NCBI RefSeq assembly: GCF_004745525.1 | Contig: NZ_RKLY01000002.1 | Span: forward strand, 62,001-126,000 | Direction of reading: 5' to 3' | Length of the DNA: 64,000 bases | DNA from: Companilactobacillus suantsaicola | Lineage (GTDB): Bacteria > Bacillota > Bacilli > Lactobacillales > Lactobacillaceae | Shown here: piece after piece, positions 54,802 through 63,780 of the stretch | How positions within the stretch are numbered: position 1 is the stretch's first letter | How the letters are laid out: the number at the start of each line of letters is the position of its first letter | The notes under the pieces: generated by a model | Told to the model about the DNA's origin: nothing | Seen by the model: the letters and a program-made list of their open reading frames with translations, nothing else | Database searches by the model: none | Translations under genes and position numbers: made by a program

Positions 54802-54927
54802 TTATTTTATATCAACATGATCAAAAAGACTCTTAGTACATTCAGTCGTACCATCATCATAGACTATCTTCATAGTAAAATCTGGCATCATTTCAACTGA
54901 GACGACTTTAGGAACTTCTTTACTCAT
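54802..54927 (-). CDS. Small DUF2442-like protein, 41 residues
   Basis: The sequence starts MSKEVPKVVSVEMMPDFTMK and continues IVYDDGTTECTKSLFDHVDI. The pattern PKVVSVEmmPDFtmkIvydDG is that of the DUF2442 N-terminal half; full domains are about 75 residues, so this is a short form. ATG 54927 follows GGGGG with good spacing; ATG 54933 is also in frame. A strong terminator follows. Function unknown; DUF2442 proteins often accompany toxin-antitoxin genes, but none is here. Confidence 0.7.
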   Translation of the reverse strand: MSKEVPKVVSVEMMPDFTMKIVYDDGTTECTKSLFDHVDIK

Positions 54928-55018
54928 ATTCATGCCCCCAATAAAACCTCATTTACACTTGTAACCGATTCCATTATAGGCCGATTGCAATTTCCAATCA
55001 ATAAAAAAACACAAAATA

Positions 55019-55056
55019 AAAAAGGTCCAAACAATAATTTGCACCTAATTTTTAAT
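55019..55056 (-). terminator. Terminator after the small membrane protein gene
   Basis: Minus strand AGGTGCAAAT-TATT-GTTTGGACCT followed by six T. Confidence 0.75.
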
Positions 55057-55082
55057 TTTGTCTCATTCTATTTTCAGAATTA

Positions 55083-55415
55083 TTATACTTGTTTTCCCTT
55101 AAGAAATTGTCCACCGATGAAATATGTTATCCAAGACATGAATACTGACATACCTGCAAAAATTAACAGAGATGTCCAATTATAATATCCACCAGTCAAT
55201 AACATAAAAATAAAGAACACTACAAAATAAATAATCCAGATTATTTTCTTATTTAAATTAGTCATTATTCTGATCAGTGCTAATAGAAATATCAATAGGA
55301 CTTCCCAAGGGAAGTTATTAAATAGACTCTGACCTGTGACCAGATTTCTGGCAAAAACAATTACCAGCCAAAAAACAACGAAGATTGAAAAATTTCTAAT
55401 AACTTTATTTTTCAT
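55083..55415 (-). CDS. Unknown membrane protein, 110 residues
   Basis: Four predicted membrane helices (FSIFVVFWLVIVFARNLV, WEVLLIFLLALIRIM, IIWIIYFVVFFIFMLL, SLLIFAGMSVFMSWITYFIG). No family recognised. GGAGGGAT precedes the ATG (AAGGAGGGATTGG). It has its own terminator and may be co-read with the lipoprotein gene upstream (35-bp gap). Confidence 0.72.
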   Translation of the reverse strand: MKNKVIRNFSIFVVFWLVIVFARNLVTGQSLFNNFPWEVLLIFLLALIRIMTNLNKKIIWIIYFVVFFIFMLLTGGYYNWTSLLIFAGMSVFMSWITYFIGGQFLKGKQV

Positions 55416-55450
55416 CCAATCCCTCCTTGGTTAATAAGTAATAGCATATC

Positions 55451-56191
55451 TTATTTTTCAAGTTGATTCAATTGGGCTGTCACCTTTAAGATATTCGGGT
55501 ATTTTTTAGCAGCTTTATTTTCATAAAAAGCCGGATTATTTAATTGAAATTTTCCGTTCTTCTTAATCCAAAAGGTAGTCTCCGAATTGGTGATTGGATA
55601 ATAGTTTTTCGTCGTCAAACCAAATTTTTGATAAGTTTTTCTTTGCCCTTGATTTTCAGGAAGAAAGTTCCCTAGACCCATAATCACAGTTGTCTTGATT
55701 GCCGGAATTGGAAAAGTTTCACTTGGATAGTAGACAATTTTTTTGGGGTCTTTGAATCCATAACTGGTATAAAGGTCTTTGACTTGAGCTAGGCCACCAC
55801 TAAAAGTTGTTTTAACTGTTTTACCAAGTAGTTTTTGATCACCACCAATTACCTTTTTGATATATAGCGTTGCTTTGGTTTCTGGTGCAATTGACATTCC
55901 AATCATTGGCGTCAAATTTAAAACTTGAGCCACGACAACATAGCGATTAGCTTTTTTCAAAGCTTTGAGATTCATATTTTCGTCGTTGTAGCCAGTTGGA
56001 ACCGTTGTCAGAGCTTTTTGCATCTCCCCTGACTCAATTACAGGCACATTCTTCAAACGCTTTTGATAGCGTTTTTGATTACTTTTCATTTCTACTTTTT
56101 GCTTATCAGTTAAAGCCGCCGACTGAGGTTTTTTACTGCTGCAACCTACCAAAACTAGTAAACAAAGCGTGAAGACAATTAATTTTTTCAT
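55451..56191 (-). CDS. Unknown lipoprotein, about 246 residues
   Basis: N-terminus MKKLIVFTLCLLVLVGCSSK with lipobox LVGC, so it is membrane-anchored outside the cell. The mature part (about 225 residues) includes RYVVVAQVLNLTPMIG, ETKATLYIKKVIGGD and FPIPAIKTTVIMGLGNFLPE; I do not recognise a domain. The ribosome site before ATG 56191 is weak. No terminator separates it from the small membrane protein gene downstream. Confidence 0.75.
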   Translation of the reverse strand: MKKLIVFTLCLLVLVGCSSKKPQSAALTDKQKVEMKSNQKRYQKRLKNVPVIESGEMQKALTTVPTGYNDENMNLKALKKANRYVVVAQVLNLTPMIGMSIAPETKATLYIKKVIGGDQKLLGKTVKTTFSGGLAQVKDLYTSYGFKDPKKIVYYPSETFPIPAIKTTVIMGLGNFLPENQGQRKTYQKFGLTTKNYYPITNSETTFWIKKNGKFQLNNPAFYENKAAKKYPNILKVTAQLNQLEK

Positions 56192-56247
56192 TCGCAATAT
56201 CCGTTTTCTTAGACTACTGGCAGTTTAACACATTTTATTTGGGGACA

Positions 56248-56285
56248 AAAAAAGAGAGTCCACGATGTGAACTCTCAAAAAAATT
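56248..56285 (-). terminator. Terminator after ptsI
   Basis: Minus strand GAGAGTTCAC-at-CGTGGACTCTC followed by seven T. Confidence 0.88.
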
Positions 56286-58010
56286 TTACTTGTTCAAGTA
56301 TTCTTCAACAAGCTTCTTGTTATCTTCATTAGTGATTGATTCGTTAACGGCACGATCAGCTAATGTAGCTAGATCCTTTGTACTCAACTTCTTCATCAAA
56401 CTTCTGACACGAAGTACTGATGTAGCACTCATTGAGTATTCATCAAGACCCATGCTCAATAGCAATGGAAGCATTGTGTTGTCACCAGCGGCTTCACCAC
56501 ACATGCCGGCCCACTTGCCTTCTTTATGAGCTGATTCAATAACGTGTTTGATCAATCTCAAAATTGAAGGGTTGTATGGTTGGTATAGGTATGAAACGTG
56601 TTCATTACCACGATCAGCTGCCATTGTGTATTGGATCAAGTCGTTTGTACCAATACTGAAGAAGTCAACTTCCTTAGCAAATTGGTCTGCAAGAACTGCA
56701 GCAGCTGGAACTTCCATCATCATTCCTAATTGAATGCTGTCAGAAACTTCAACTCCATCTTTAACTAACTTAGCCTTTTCTTCTTCAAAGACCTTCTTGG
56801 CATCTCTGAACTCTTGCAATGTACCAATCATTGGGAACATGATACGCAAGTTACCAAAAGCAGATGCACGAAGCAATGCTCTTAGTTGTGTTCTAAAGAT
56901 TTCTTGTCTATCCAAACTGATACGGATAGCACGGTAACCTAAGAATGGGTTCATTTCTTCTGGAAGTGGTAAGTATGGCAAGTGTTTGTCACCACCGATA
57001 TCCATTGTACGGACAACGACTGGCTTACCTTTCATTCCTTCAAGAACCTTCTTATAAGCCTTGAATTGATTTTCTTCTGTTGGAAGAGAGTCTGATTGCA
57101 TGTACAAGAATTCTGTACGATACAAACCAACACCTTCGGCACCATTATCAATAACACCTTGTAAATCATCAGGTGTATCGATATTAGCAGCGATATCAAA
57201 GTGCTTGCCATCAGCTGTAACTGAAGGTTCGTCCTTTAATTTCTCCCATTCAGCTTTTTCTTCAGCAAATTCCTTTGCTTTTTGTTCATATTCCTTGATA
57301 TCGTCATCGCTTGGGTCAACGATTGCGGCACCGTTTAAACCATCAACGATAACAGTATCACCGGCTTTAACATCTTTAGTAATTGTGTCAGTACCAACTA
57401 CAGCTGGCAATTCCAAAGAACGTGCCATGATAGCTGAGTGAGCTGTACGACCACCAATATCAGTAACAAAGCCTTTTACATACTTCTTGTTTAATTGAGC
57501 TGTATCACTAGGTGTCAAATCATGAGCAACGATAACAACCTTGTGGTCGATCAATGCTGGATTTGGTAATTCGACGCCTAATAAATGAGCCATAACACGT
57601 TTTGTAACGTCACGGACATCGGCTGCTCTTTCTTGCATGTATGGATTATCTGTCATACCTTCAAAGATTGAAATGAAGTTTTCTGAAACGTCATGCAATG
57701 CTTGTTCAGCATTAACATTGCTGTTTGAAACTTCATTTTCAACTGCACCTGTAAATTCGGGATCAGCCAAAATCATCTTGTGAGCATCAAAAACTTGAGC
57801 TTCCTCTTCACCGAGAGATTCTTTAGCAGTATCTCTGATTTTTGTAAGCTCATCATCTGATGTAGAAATAGCATCTTTAAGACGACTGATTTCGGCATCA
57901 GCATCTGAAATACTTTTCTTAGTGAAAGACAAATCTGGTTGAACTAAAAGGTATGCTTCTGCAGTAGCGATACCATCACTTGCTGCAATTCCCTTAATAG
58001 TTTTAACCAT
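56286..58010 (-). CDS. ptsI: PTS enzyme I
   Basis: 574 residues. Phosphohistidine in [23 protein letters not shown]-binding domain with [34 protein letters not shown] and [20 protein letters not shown], catalytic Cys in [13 protein letters not shown]. It transfers phosphate from PEP to HPr for sugar uptake. Its ATG shares one base with the ptsH stop (TAATG), so the pair is translationally coupled. Confidence 0.97.
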   Translation of the reverse strand: MVKTIKGIAASDGIATAEAYLLVQPDLSFTKKSISDADAEISRLKDAISTSDDELTKIRDTAKESLGEEEAQVFDAHKMILADPEFTGAVENEVSNSNVNAEQALHDVSENFISIFEGMTDNPYMQERAADVRDVTKRVMAHLLGVELPNPALIDHKVVIVAHDLTPSDTAQLNKKYVKGFVTDIGGRTAHSAIMARSLELPAVVGTDTITKDVKAGDTVIVDGLNGAAIVDPSDDDIKEYEQKAKEFAEEKAEWEKLKDEPSVTADGKHFDIAANIDTPDDLQGVIDNGAEGVGLYRTEFLYMQSDSLPTEENQFKAYKKVLEGMKGKPVVVRTMDIGGDKHLPYLPLPEEMNPFLGYRAIRISLDRQEIFRTQLRALLRASAFGNLRIMFPMIGTLQEFRDAKKVFEEEKAKLVKDGVEVSDSIQLGMMMEVPAAAVLADQFAKEVDFFSIGTNDLIQYTMAADRGNEHVSYLYQPYNPSILRLIKHVIESAHKEGKWAGMCGEAAGDNTMLPLLLSMGLDEYSMSATSVLRVRSLMKKLSTKDLATLADRAVNESITNEDNKKLVEEYLNK

Positions 58011-58276
58011 TATTCTGCCAATCCTTCCTTTGTCATTGTGTCATCAATAGCTGTGATTGCTTCTTTAGCATCGTCACCATCAGCAGTAATTGTAACATCA
58101 GCACCTTGGCCAACACCTAGTGACATAACACCCATGATTGACTTCAAGTTAACTGACTTGCCTGAGAATTCGATGTTTACATCTGAACTGAATTTACTTG
58201 CTGTTTGTACCAACATAGTAGCTGGACGTGCGTGGATACCTGTTTCTGCGATAATGTGAAAATCTTTCTTTTCCAT
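58010..58276 (-). CDS. ptsH: Phosphocarrier protein HPr
   Basis: 88 residues. His15 in [14 protein letters not shown] receives phosphate from enzyme I; Ser46 in [17 protein letters not shown] is the HPr kinase site that turns HPr into the CcpA co-repressor. The cre sites in this window fit that control. First gene of ptsH-ptsI. Confidence 0.97.
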   Translation of the reverse strand: MEKKDFHIIAETGIHARPATMLVQTASKFSSDVNIEFSGKSVNLKSIMGVMSLGVGQGADVTITADGDDAKEAITAIDDTMTKEGLAE

Positions 58277-58435
58277 AATTAATACCTCACCATATAATAT
58301 AAAATTCTGTAGATATACTACAAATATTCACTAATTAATTTACCATTATCTCAAATTTTTCACAAGGGCTTTGCACAAAAAATCGAGAGATAACTCAAGT
58401 GTGATAAGCCGTTTAACGCTTACAACGCTTGACGC

Positions 58436-58449
58436 TGAAAGCGTTTATA
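58436..58449. promoter_or_regulatory. Candidate cre site between ptsH and clpE
   Basis: TGAAAGCGTTTATA matches TGWAARCGYTWNCW at 13 of 14 positions. It is about 160 bp from ptsH and 92 bp before the clpE -35, so its target is uncertain. Confidence 0.55.
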
Positions 58450-58527
58450 TTATAAAACTTTTTCAAAGATAATTGAAAAAAATATCATTTCTACTATTAA
58501 ATAAATATTTTTTTAAGATTTCAAGAC

Positions 58528-58554
58528 TTAGCACTTGCATTAGTCGAGTGCTAA
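58528..58554. promoter_or_regulatory. CIRCE (HrcA operator) upstream of clpE
   Basis: TTAGCACTT-N9-GAGTGCTAA, one mismatch from the CIRCE consensus TTAGCACTC-N9-GAGTGCTAA. It covers the -35 and most of the spacer. Confidence 0.9.
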
Positions 58555-58563
58555 TTATATACT
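58535..58563 (+). promoter_or_regulatory. clpE promoter
   Basis: TTGCAT (58535), 17 bp, TATACT (58558-58563), lying inside and just after CIRCE; about 39 bp before the ATG. Confidence 0.8.
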
Positions 58564-58601
58564 ACCGTTGTATCCTGTGCAAAAGGAAAGGTGGGGTGCG
58601 T

Positions 58602-60803
58602 ATGCTTTGTCAGAATTGTCATAAGAATGAAGCGACGATTCATTTGTACACGAGTGTTAACGGCCAACGGACAGAAATCAATCTCTGTCAGGACTGTTAT
58701 CAGAAATTAAGAAATCAAGCTAACGAAGGTATGAATAATATGGCACAAAATCCTAACGGTGGATTTTCTAGTTTTGAAGACTTGTTTAACGCCTTAAATG
58801 GTGCACAACAACCTAATAACGCCTTCGAGCAACAAGGTCCACAAACTCAAATGGGCAATGGTAACGGTAATGGCCGTCGTCCTAGAGGAAATGGCGTCTT
58901 AGATCAATACGGTGTCGACTTGACTGCCCTTGCTAAAAAAGGTCAGATCGATCCAGTCATTGGTCGTGATAAGGAAATCAATCGTGTAATCGAAATATTA
59001 AATAGAAGAACTAAGAACAACCCTGTTCTAATTGGTGAAGCAGGTGTCGGTAAAACTGCCGTGGTTGAAGGTTTAGCACAAAAAATCGTTGACGGCGACG
59101 TACCGGAAAAATTACAAAATAAACGTGTTATCCGCTTGGATGTAGTTTCACTAGTCCAAGGTACTGGAGTTCGTGGTCAATTTGAACAAAGAATGCAACA
59201 ATTGATCAACGAATTACAAAAGAATAAGGAAGTTATTCTTTTCATCGATGAGATCCATGAAATTGTCGGTGCTGGTAATGCTGAAGGTGGTATGGATGCA
59301 GGTAACGTTTTGAAGCCTGCCCTAGCCCGTGGTGACATGCAATTAGTTGGTGCTACTACTTTAAACGAATATCGGACAATTGAAAAAGATTCTGCTTTGG
59401 AACGTCGTCTCCAACCAGTTCAAGTTAACGAACCTAGTGTTGACGAAACAGTTCAAATCTTAAAAGGTATTCAACCTAAGTATGAAGATTACCATCACGT
59501 AAAATTCTCAAATGAAGCCATCAAGGCTGCAGCTGAATTATCAGCTCGTTATATTCAAGATCGTTTCTTGCCTGATAAGGCGATCGATTTGATTGATGAA
59601 GCCGGTTCTAAGAAGAACTTACAAATCAATCACGTCGATATGGAAGATCTCGATAATAAGATTTCCGATGCTGAAGTTCAAAAGCAAGCTGCCTTACGTA
59701 ATGAAGATTACGAAAAAGCCGCTTACTATCGTGACCAAGTAACTAAGTTCCAAAAGATGAAAGATGGCGCTAAAAACGAACCAATTGATAAGAGTATCGT
59801 CAGTGAAAAAGACATTCAAAAGATTGTCGAAGAAAAGACGAATATTCCGGTTGGTGAATTACAATCTAATGAACAAGCTCAACTAAAGAATCTCGAACCT
59901 GACTTGAAGGCTCACTTGATTGGTCAAGATAAGGCTGTCGGTGACGTCGCAAGAGCTATTCGTCGTAACAGAGTCGGCTTTAACAAATCTGGTCGTCCAA
60001 TCGGTTCCTTCCTATTCGTTGGACCTACTGGTGTTGGTAAGACTGAACTTGCTAAACAACTTGCTCGTGAACTATTTGGTTCAGAAGACTCGATGATCAG
60101 ATTCGATATGTCTGAATATATGGAGAAACATTCAGTTTCTAAGTTGATCGGTTCACCTCCAGGGTATGTTGGTTACGAAGAAGCTGGTCAATTGACCGAA
60201 CAAGTTCGTCGCAATCCATACAGTTTGGTTTTATTAGATGAAATCGAAAAAGCTCATCCTGATGTAATGCACATGTTCTTGCAAATTCTCGATGACGGTC
60301 GTCTAACCGATTCTCAAGGTAGAACGGTCAGCTTCAAGGATACTATCATCATCATGACTTCAAACGCTGGACAAGGCTTACAAGAAGCTAACGTCGGTTT
60401 TGGTGCAGAAGCTAGTGGAACTACTAACTCAATCATGACTCGTTTGTCAGAATTCTTTAAACCAGAATTTTTGAACAGATTTGATGGTATCGTTGAATTC
60501 AACTCATTGACAAAAGACAACCTTCTCAAGATTGTTGACTTGATGCTAGACGATACTAATAAGATGATTGCCGACCAAGGTTTGAGTATTCACGTAACTA
60601 AGGATGCTAAGGATAAATTAGTTGATTTAGGTTACAACCCTAAAATGGGTGCTCGTCCATTACGTCGTGTGATCGAAGAACAAATTGAAGACAAAGTTGC
60701 TGACTACTTCCTAGATCATCCAAAGGATAAGGACCTACAAGCAAGCATTGTCAAAGGTGAAATTAAAATTTCAAAGTATAGTGCACCTGATACTGAAGAA
60801 TAG
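58602..60803 (+). CDS. clpE: Clp ATPase ClpE
   Basis: 733 residues. N-terminal zinc finger CQNC ... CQDC (residues 3-32), two AAA+ modules with Walker [14 protein letters not shown] and [13 protein letters not shown], a UVR region between them (about 350-385; [14 protein letters not shown]), and the C-terminal D2 small domain ([20 protein letters not shown]). It unfolds damaged proteins for ClpP. ATG 58602 follows AAAGGTGGGG. CIRCE in the promoter predicts HrcA control; I saw no CtsR heptad repeat. Confidence 0.96.
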   Translation: MLCQNCHKNEATIHLYTSVNGQRTEINLCQDCYQKLRNQANEGMNNMAQNPNGGFSSFEDLFNALNGAQQPNNAFEQQGPQTQMGNGNGNGRRPRGNGVLDQYGVDLTALAKKGQIDPVIGRDKEINRVIEILNRRTKNNPVLIGEAGVGKTAVVEGLAQKIVDGDVPEKLQNKRVIRLDVVSLVQGTGVRGQFEQRMQQLINELQKNKEVILFIDEIHEIVGAGNAEGGMDAGNVLKPALARGDMQLVGATTLNEYRTIEKDSALERRLQPVQVNEPSVDETVQILKGIQPKYEDYHHVKFSNEAIKAAAELSARYIQDRFLPDKAIDLIDEAGSKKNLQINHVDMEDLDNKISDAEVQKQAALRNEDYEKAAYYRDQVTKFQKMKDGAKNEPIDKSIVSEKDIQKIVEEKTNIPVGELQSNEQAQLKNLEPDLKAHLIGQDKAVGDVARAIRRNRVGFNKSGRPIGSFLFVGPTGVGKTELAKQLARELFGSEDSMIRFDMSEYMEKHSVSKLIGSPPGYVGYEEAGQLTEQVRRNPYSLVLLDEIEKAHPDVMHMFLQILDDGRLTDSQGRTVSFKDTIIIMTSNAGQGLQEANVGFGAEASGTTNSIMTRLSEFFKPEFLNRFDGIVEFNSLTKDNLLKIVDLMLDDTNKMIADQGLSIHVTKDAKDKLVDLGYNPKMGARPLRRVIEEQIEDKVADYFLDHPKDKDLQASIVKGEIKISKYSAPDTEE

Positions 60804-60816
60804 TGGTGCTAAATAA

Positions 60817-60862
60817 AAAGCCTTGTAGTAATCGTAATTGATTACCGCAAGGCTTTTTTCGT
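60817..60862 (+). terminator. Terminator after clpE
   Basis: AAAGCCTTGTAGTAATC ... GATTACCGCAAGGCTTT followed by T. Confidence 0.9.
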
Positions 60863-60933
60863 TTGTTAATGTAAAAGTAAATTTGTGACTACAGTCTAAT
60901 TTGTATCCTACTTAAGTAGTTTTAAGACAGACT

Positions 60934-61101
60934 CTAGTCATCATATTTCCCATTTTTACTGAACAAAAAATAAATTAACATTCCGAGCCCGATTAGCGCA
61001 ATAATGCTCCCGACAACTGGAACCCAATTGGAATACTCGTTTGCTAACATAAGTATCGCACCGCCAACAAATAAAAATCCGCCTGCTAATAAGTTTTCCA
61101 T
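60934..61101 (-). CDS. Small membrane protein, 55 residues
   Basis: Two membrane helices (LLAGGFLFVGGAILMLA and WVPVVGSIIALIGLGMLIYF) with a polar tail FSKNGKYDD. No family recognised. ATG 61101 follows CGGAGGG; longer frames lack a site and would reach into the PepSY gene. It lies 79 bp after that gene, possibly one unit. Confidence 0.72.
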   Translation of the reverse strand: MENLLAGGFLFVGGAILMLANEYSNWVPVVGSIIALIGLGMLIYFLFSKNGKYDD

Positions 61102-61180
61102 TAAATTACCCTCCGCTTTTATAAGATTTATTAGTAATATCTTTAGGCCATTCGACGAAAAAAGTATCAAAGACCTTTGG

Positions 61181-61750
61181 CTAGTCGTCTTCACTTTCGA
61201 CCTCTAGAACTTTGCCAGTTTGAGAATTAATCTTCACATTGTGCTCGTTACCATCTTTTTTGACCGTAACTTCCCAATAAGTTTTGCCTAAATCTTTATC
61301 AAGACTAAACTCAGTACTAGTTCCGCCACCGACTTTCTTTTCAGCAATCTGAGCCGCTTTTTTAATTGAAATCAGATTGTCTACGTCCAAGGTCTCTGCT
61401 TTTCTAGAAGCGTCATCTTGATCTTCTTCATCTAATTCCTCTTGAGAATTTTGCGAAATTTTCTTATTGCGAGCATTAATATTCAATTGATACTCTTTTT
61501 GCTCATCAATTCCTTCTATCTTATAAACTGGTCCTCGATATGATTTTTCTAACTCCAAAGAAGTAATGGACGTTTTAGGGTAAGTCTTTTGATACAGCTT
61601 AATCGCTTCATCTGCACTTACCTTAATCTCATTTTTTAAAACTTTAGACGAATTAGACTTGCTTTGTGTCGAATTACTAGCGGAATTAGTCGAACATCCA
61701 ACTAGCAAAATGGACAACATAATGGTAATGAATCCCACTATTTTTTTCAT
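61181..61750 (-). CDS. PepSY-domain lipoprotein
   Basis: 189 residues. Lipobox LVGC in MKKIVGFITIMLSILLVGCS, a Ser/Asn-rich linker, then two PepSY repeats (about 45-95: SADEAIKLYQKTYPKTSITS; about 120-189: ISIKKAAQIAEKKVGGGTST, LGKTYWEVTVKKDGNEHNVK). PepSY proteins restrain extracytoplasmic peptidases or act in envelope stress; the partner is unknown. ATG 61750 follows GGGGGATT. Confidence 0.87.
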   Translation of the reverse strand: MKKIVGFITIMLSILLVGCSTNSASNSTQSKSNSSKVLKNEIKVSADEAIKLYQKTYPKTSITSLELEKSYRGPVYKIEGIDEQKEYQLNINARNKKISQNSQEELDEEDQDDASRKAETLDVDNLISIKKAAQIAEKKVGGGTSTEFSLDKDLGKTYWEVTVKKDGNEHNVKINSQTGKVLEVESEDD

Positions 61751-61852
61751 GATCGAATCCCCCACTTAATCTATTAGATATCATACTCTCAGTATACTGA
61801 AAATGAGCTCTGACAAGCAACGAAAAACCTCATAAATAATTCTATATTGAGC

Positions 61853-63226
61853 TTAGAAACCATTGTTAGCAGTCATTTCTTTGAACCACAGGCCACTCTT
61901 TTTAACCGTTCGTTTGAAATTATTATCCAGGTCAACGCTATAAAAACCGTAACGGTTGCGATAACCGTTTAACCAAGACCAACAGTCAACGAAAGTCCAC
62001 ATGTGATATCCGAAACAATTACTACCAGCTTCCATCCCCTTATGAAGCATAGCCAAATGCTCTTTCATAAAATCAATTCGATAATCATCTTCAATCATTC
62101 CGTCAGCATTCTTAAAACGAGCTTCATCAGCAACACCCATTCCATTTTCACTGACATACCAAGGAATATTCTTATATTGATCACGCATCATGATAGCAAT
62201 ATCGTACAAGGCTTTAGGATAGATTTCCCAACCACGATAAGGATTAATTTTCTTGTCAGGCCAATCGTAAGGCTCATACAGATCTTCTGGCATCTTAGCT
62301 GGGAAATGAGGATTTGTTGGAGCTTGAACACGTCTAGGTTGATAATAATTGATTCCGATAAAATCAACGGTGTTGTCGGCCATCAATTGTTGATCACCCT
62401 TTTCAACGGTTGGTAACAGGTCATTTTCTCTCAACAATTCAACTAATTCAACTGGAACCTTACCAAGCACGGCTGGATCTAAAAAGCTTTGAGTGTTCAA
62501 CAAATCCGAATCCTTCTTAGCCTTTAGGTCGGCTGCACTTTGACTACGACTGTATGCTGGTAAAACATTTAAAATAATGCCAATTTCGCCATCAATTTGA
62601 CTCTTTCTAAATTCACGCACAGCGCAGACGTGTGACATCAAAGTGTGATACCCAACCTGAACTGCTTTTTTCATATCAACAATAGCTGGATAGTGGAAAC
62701 CTAATAAATAGCCACATTCAACGTGAACCATTGGCTCATTGAAAGTTGTCCACTTATGCACCAGATCGCCAAATTGTTCAAAGGCAGTTTTAGCGTAGAA
62801 GGCAAAATCTTCCACCGACTCACGAGCTTCCCAGCCACCTTTTTCCATCAACCACCAAGGCATGTCGAAGTGGAACAAATTAATAATCGGCTCAATATTG
62901 TGATCGAGCATATCTTGAAAGTAGTCTCGATAAAAAGCCACTGCCTCAGGATTCAAAGTCTTGCCATCCGGTAACAGACGAGCCCAAGAAATCGAAGTAC
63001 GATAAGAATTCATCCCAATTTTCGTCATGTTTTCAACGTCTTCATGATACATTTCATAAGTATTAGAAGTATCCTTTGGCCCTTGATCCTGGTTGAACTT
63101 TTCAGGATTCATTTCAAACCATTTATCCCAAGTAGTTGCTGATTTACCATTCAATAAACTGTGACCCTCTGTTTGAGGTGCGGAAGCAGCAGCTCCCCAC
63201 AAAAAATCTTTCGGAAAATTAATCAT
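61853..63226 (-). CDS. Family 1 glycoside hydrolase, probable 6-phospho-beta-glucosidase
   Basis: 457 residues, complete GH1 barrel. Acid/base Glu in WTTFNEPMVH and nucleophile Glu in YVSENGMG. The region near 417-427, SWLNGYRNRYG, aligns with SWSNGYEKRYG of the 6-phospho-beta-galactosidase LacG, where Ser, Lys and Tyr bind the phosphate; Ser417 and Tyr426 are kept and the Lys position is Asn424. So a phospho-substrate is likely but not certain. ATG 63226 follows AAGGAGAT. A cre overlaps the promoter. No PTS transporter gene lies next to it in the window. Confidence 0.87.
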   Translation of the reverse strand: MINFPKDFLWGAAASAPQTEGHSLLNGKSATTWDKWFEMNPEKFNQDQGPKDTSNTYEMYHEDVENMTKIGMNSYRTSISWARLLPDGKTLNPEAVAFYRDYFQDMLDHNIEPIINLFHFDMPWWLMEKGGWEARESVEDFAFYAKTAFEQFGDLVHKWTTFNEPMVHVECGYLLGFHYPAIVDMKKAVQVGYHTLMSHVCAVREFRKSQIDGEIGIILNVLPAYSRSQSAADLKAKKDSDLLNTQSFLDPAVLGKVPVELVELLRENDLLPTVEKGDQQLMADNTVDFIGINYYQPRRVQAPTNPHFPAKMPEDLYEPYDWPDKKINPYRGWEIYPKALYDIAIMMRDQYKNIPWYVSENGMGVADEARFKNADGMIEDDYRIDFMKEHLAMLHKGMEAGSNCFGYHMWTFVDCWSWLNGYRNRYGFYSVDLDNNFKRTVKKSGLWFKEMTANNGF

Positions 63227-63269
63227 TTTTATCTCCTTATAAAAGTCTTCTTGTAGAATTGTATCAAAG

Positions 63270-63298
63270 ATTGTAGTAGTTTTGGGAAACGTTTTCAA
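63270..63298 (-). promoter_or_regulatory. GH1 gene promoter
   Basis: Minus strand TTGAAA (63298-63293), 17 bp, TACAAT (63275-63270), 44 bp before the ATG. Confidence 0.75.
63284..63297. promoter_or_regulatory. cre site at the GH1 promoter
   Basis: Minus strand TGAAAACGTTTCCC, 13 of 14 to the cre consensus, covering the -35 and spacer. CcpA repression on preferred sugars is expected. Confidence 0.82.
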
Positions 63299-63456
63299 TT
63301 CTAGTCTTGATGGGGTTGGTTTTTAGTGTAGTTCTTTTGTTTGGGTGGTGGGTGATGCCGTCTTCCACAACATCTGGGAAACGCTGGAACGCGGTGGACG
63401 CAACTTGGAGCCAATTTTTAAGCCCGAAAATTGTCTTCAAGATTGGTCTTCATGTA

Positions 63457-63780
63457 AATGCTAAAGCGGTTCTCATCTTAGTTTGGTTATAAAAGATACA
63501 GAAATGCTTTATTAATGGTATTTCAATTAGTAGTGACTTCTTGTTTTTCCCATTTTTATGGTAAACAGATAAAAAAATAAAACCGGAATCTAGTCCGGAG
63601 TACAATCCCTGTGATGACTCAGCCGCCATATTTTCCTTATCGCTTTAGCGATTAGGAAAAGACCTAGTTTTGAGATTTTGCGTACCTTGCAAAAGCTCAA
63701 AATAGCGTCGGCAGCGTTCCAGCTCATCACAGGGATTGTGCGGAGGACGGCAATTTACACTAACTCACTAACCAAACTAG
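63457..63780 (+). repeat. 324-bp duplicated core, copy 2
   Basis: Gapless match to 7213-7536 with about 6 differences. Terminal inverted repeats GCGGTTCTCATCTTAGTTTG and CAAACTAGAACGAGATCCGC. Confidence 0.88.
63597..63780 (-). repeat. Family G structured palindrome, copy G7 (inner)
   Basis: Nearly identical to G2: arms ACAATCCCTGTGATGA / TCATCACAGGGATTGT, apical stem TTTTCCTAATCGCT / AGCGATAAGGAAAA. Confidence 0.82.

Larger units (their letters stand above)
58277..58601. promoter_or_regulatory. Divergent ptsH / clpE control region
   Basis: 325 bp holding a ptsH promoter (minus strand, TTGTAG-18-TATTAT, low confidence), the cre at 58436 and the CIRCE/clpE promoter. Also AACGCTT-gacgctga-AAGCGTT, a short hairpin overlapping the cre. 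No coding sequence is called: a frame entering clpE from 58473 has no ribosome site. Confidence 0.6.

Noticed and set aside
58277-58601. CtsR operator for clpE
   Set aside because: No direct heptad repeat GGTCAAA-like pair was found; CIRCE is present instead.
63307-63492. A 61-codon plus-strand frame near the window end
   Set aside because: It lies in the left arm of family G copy G6; no ribosome site.
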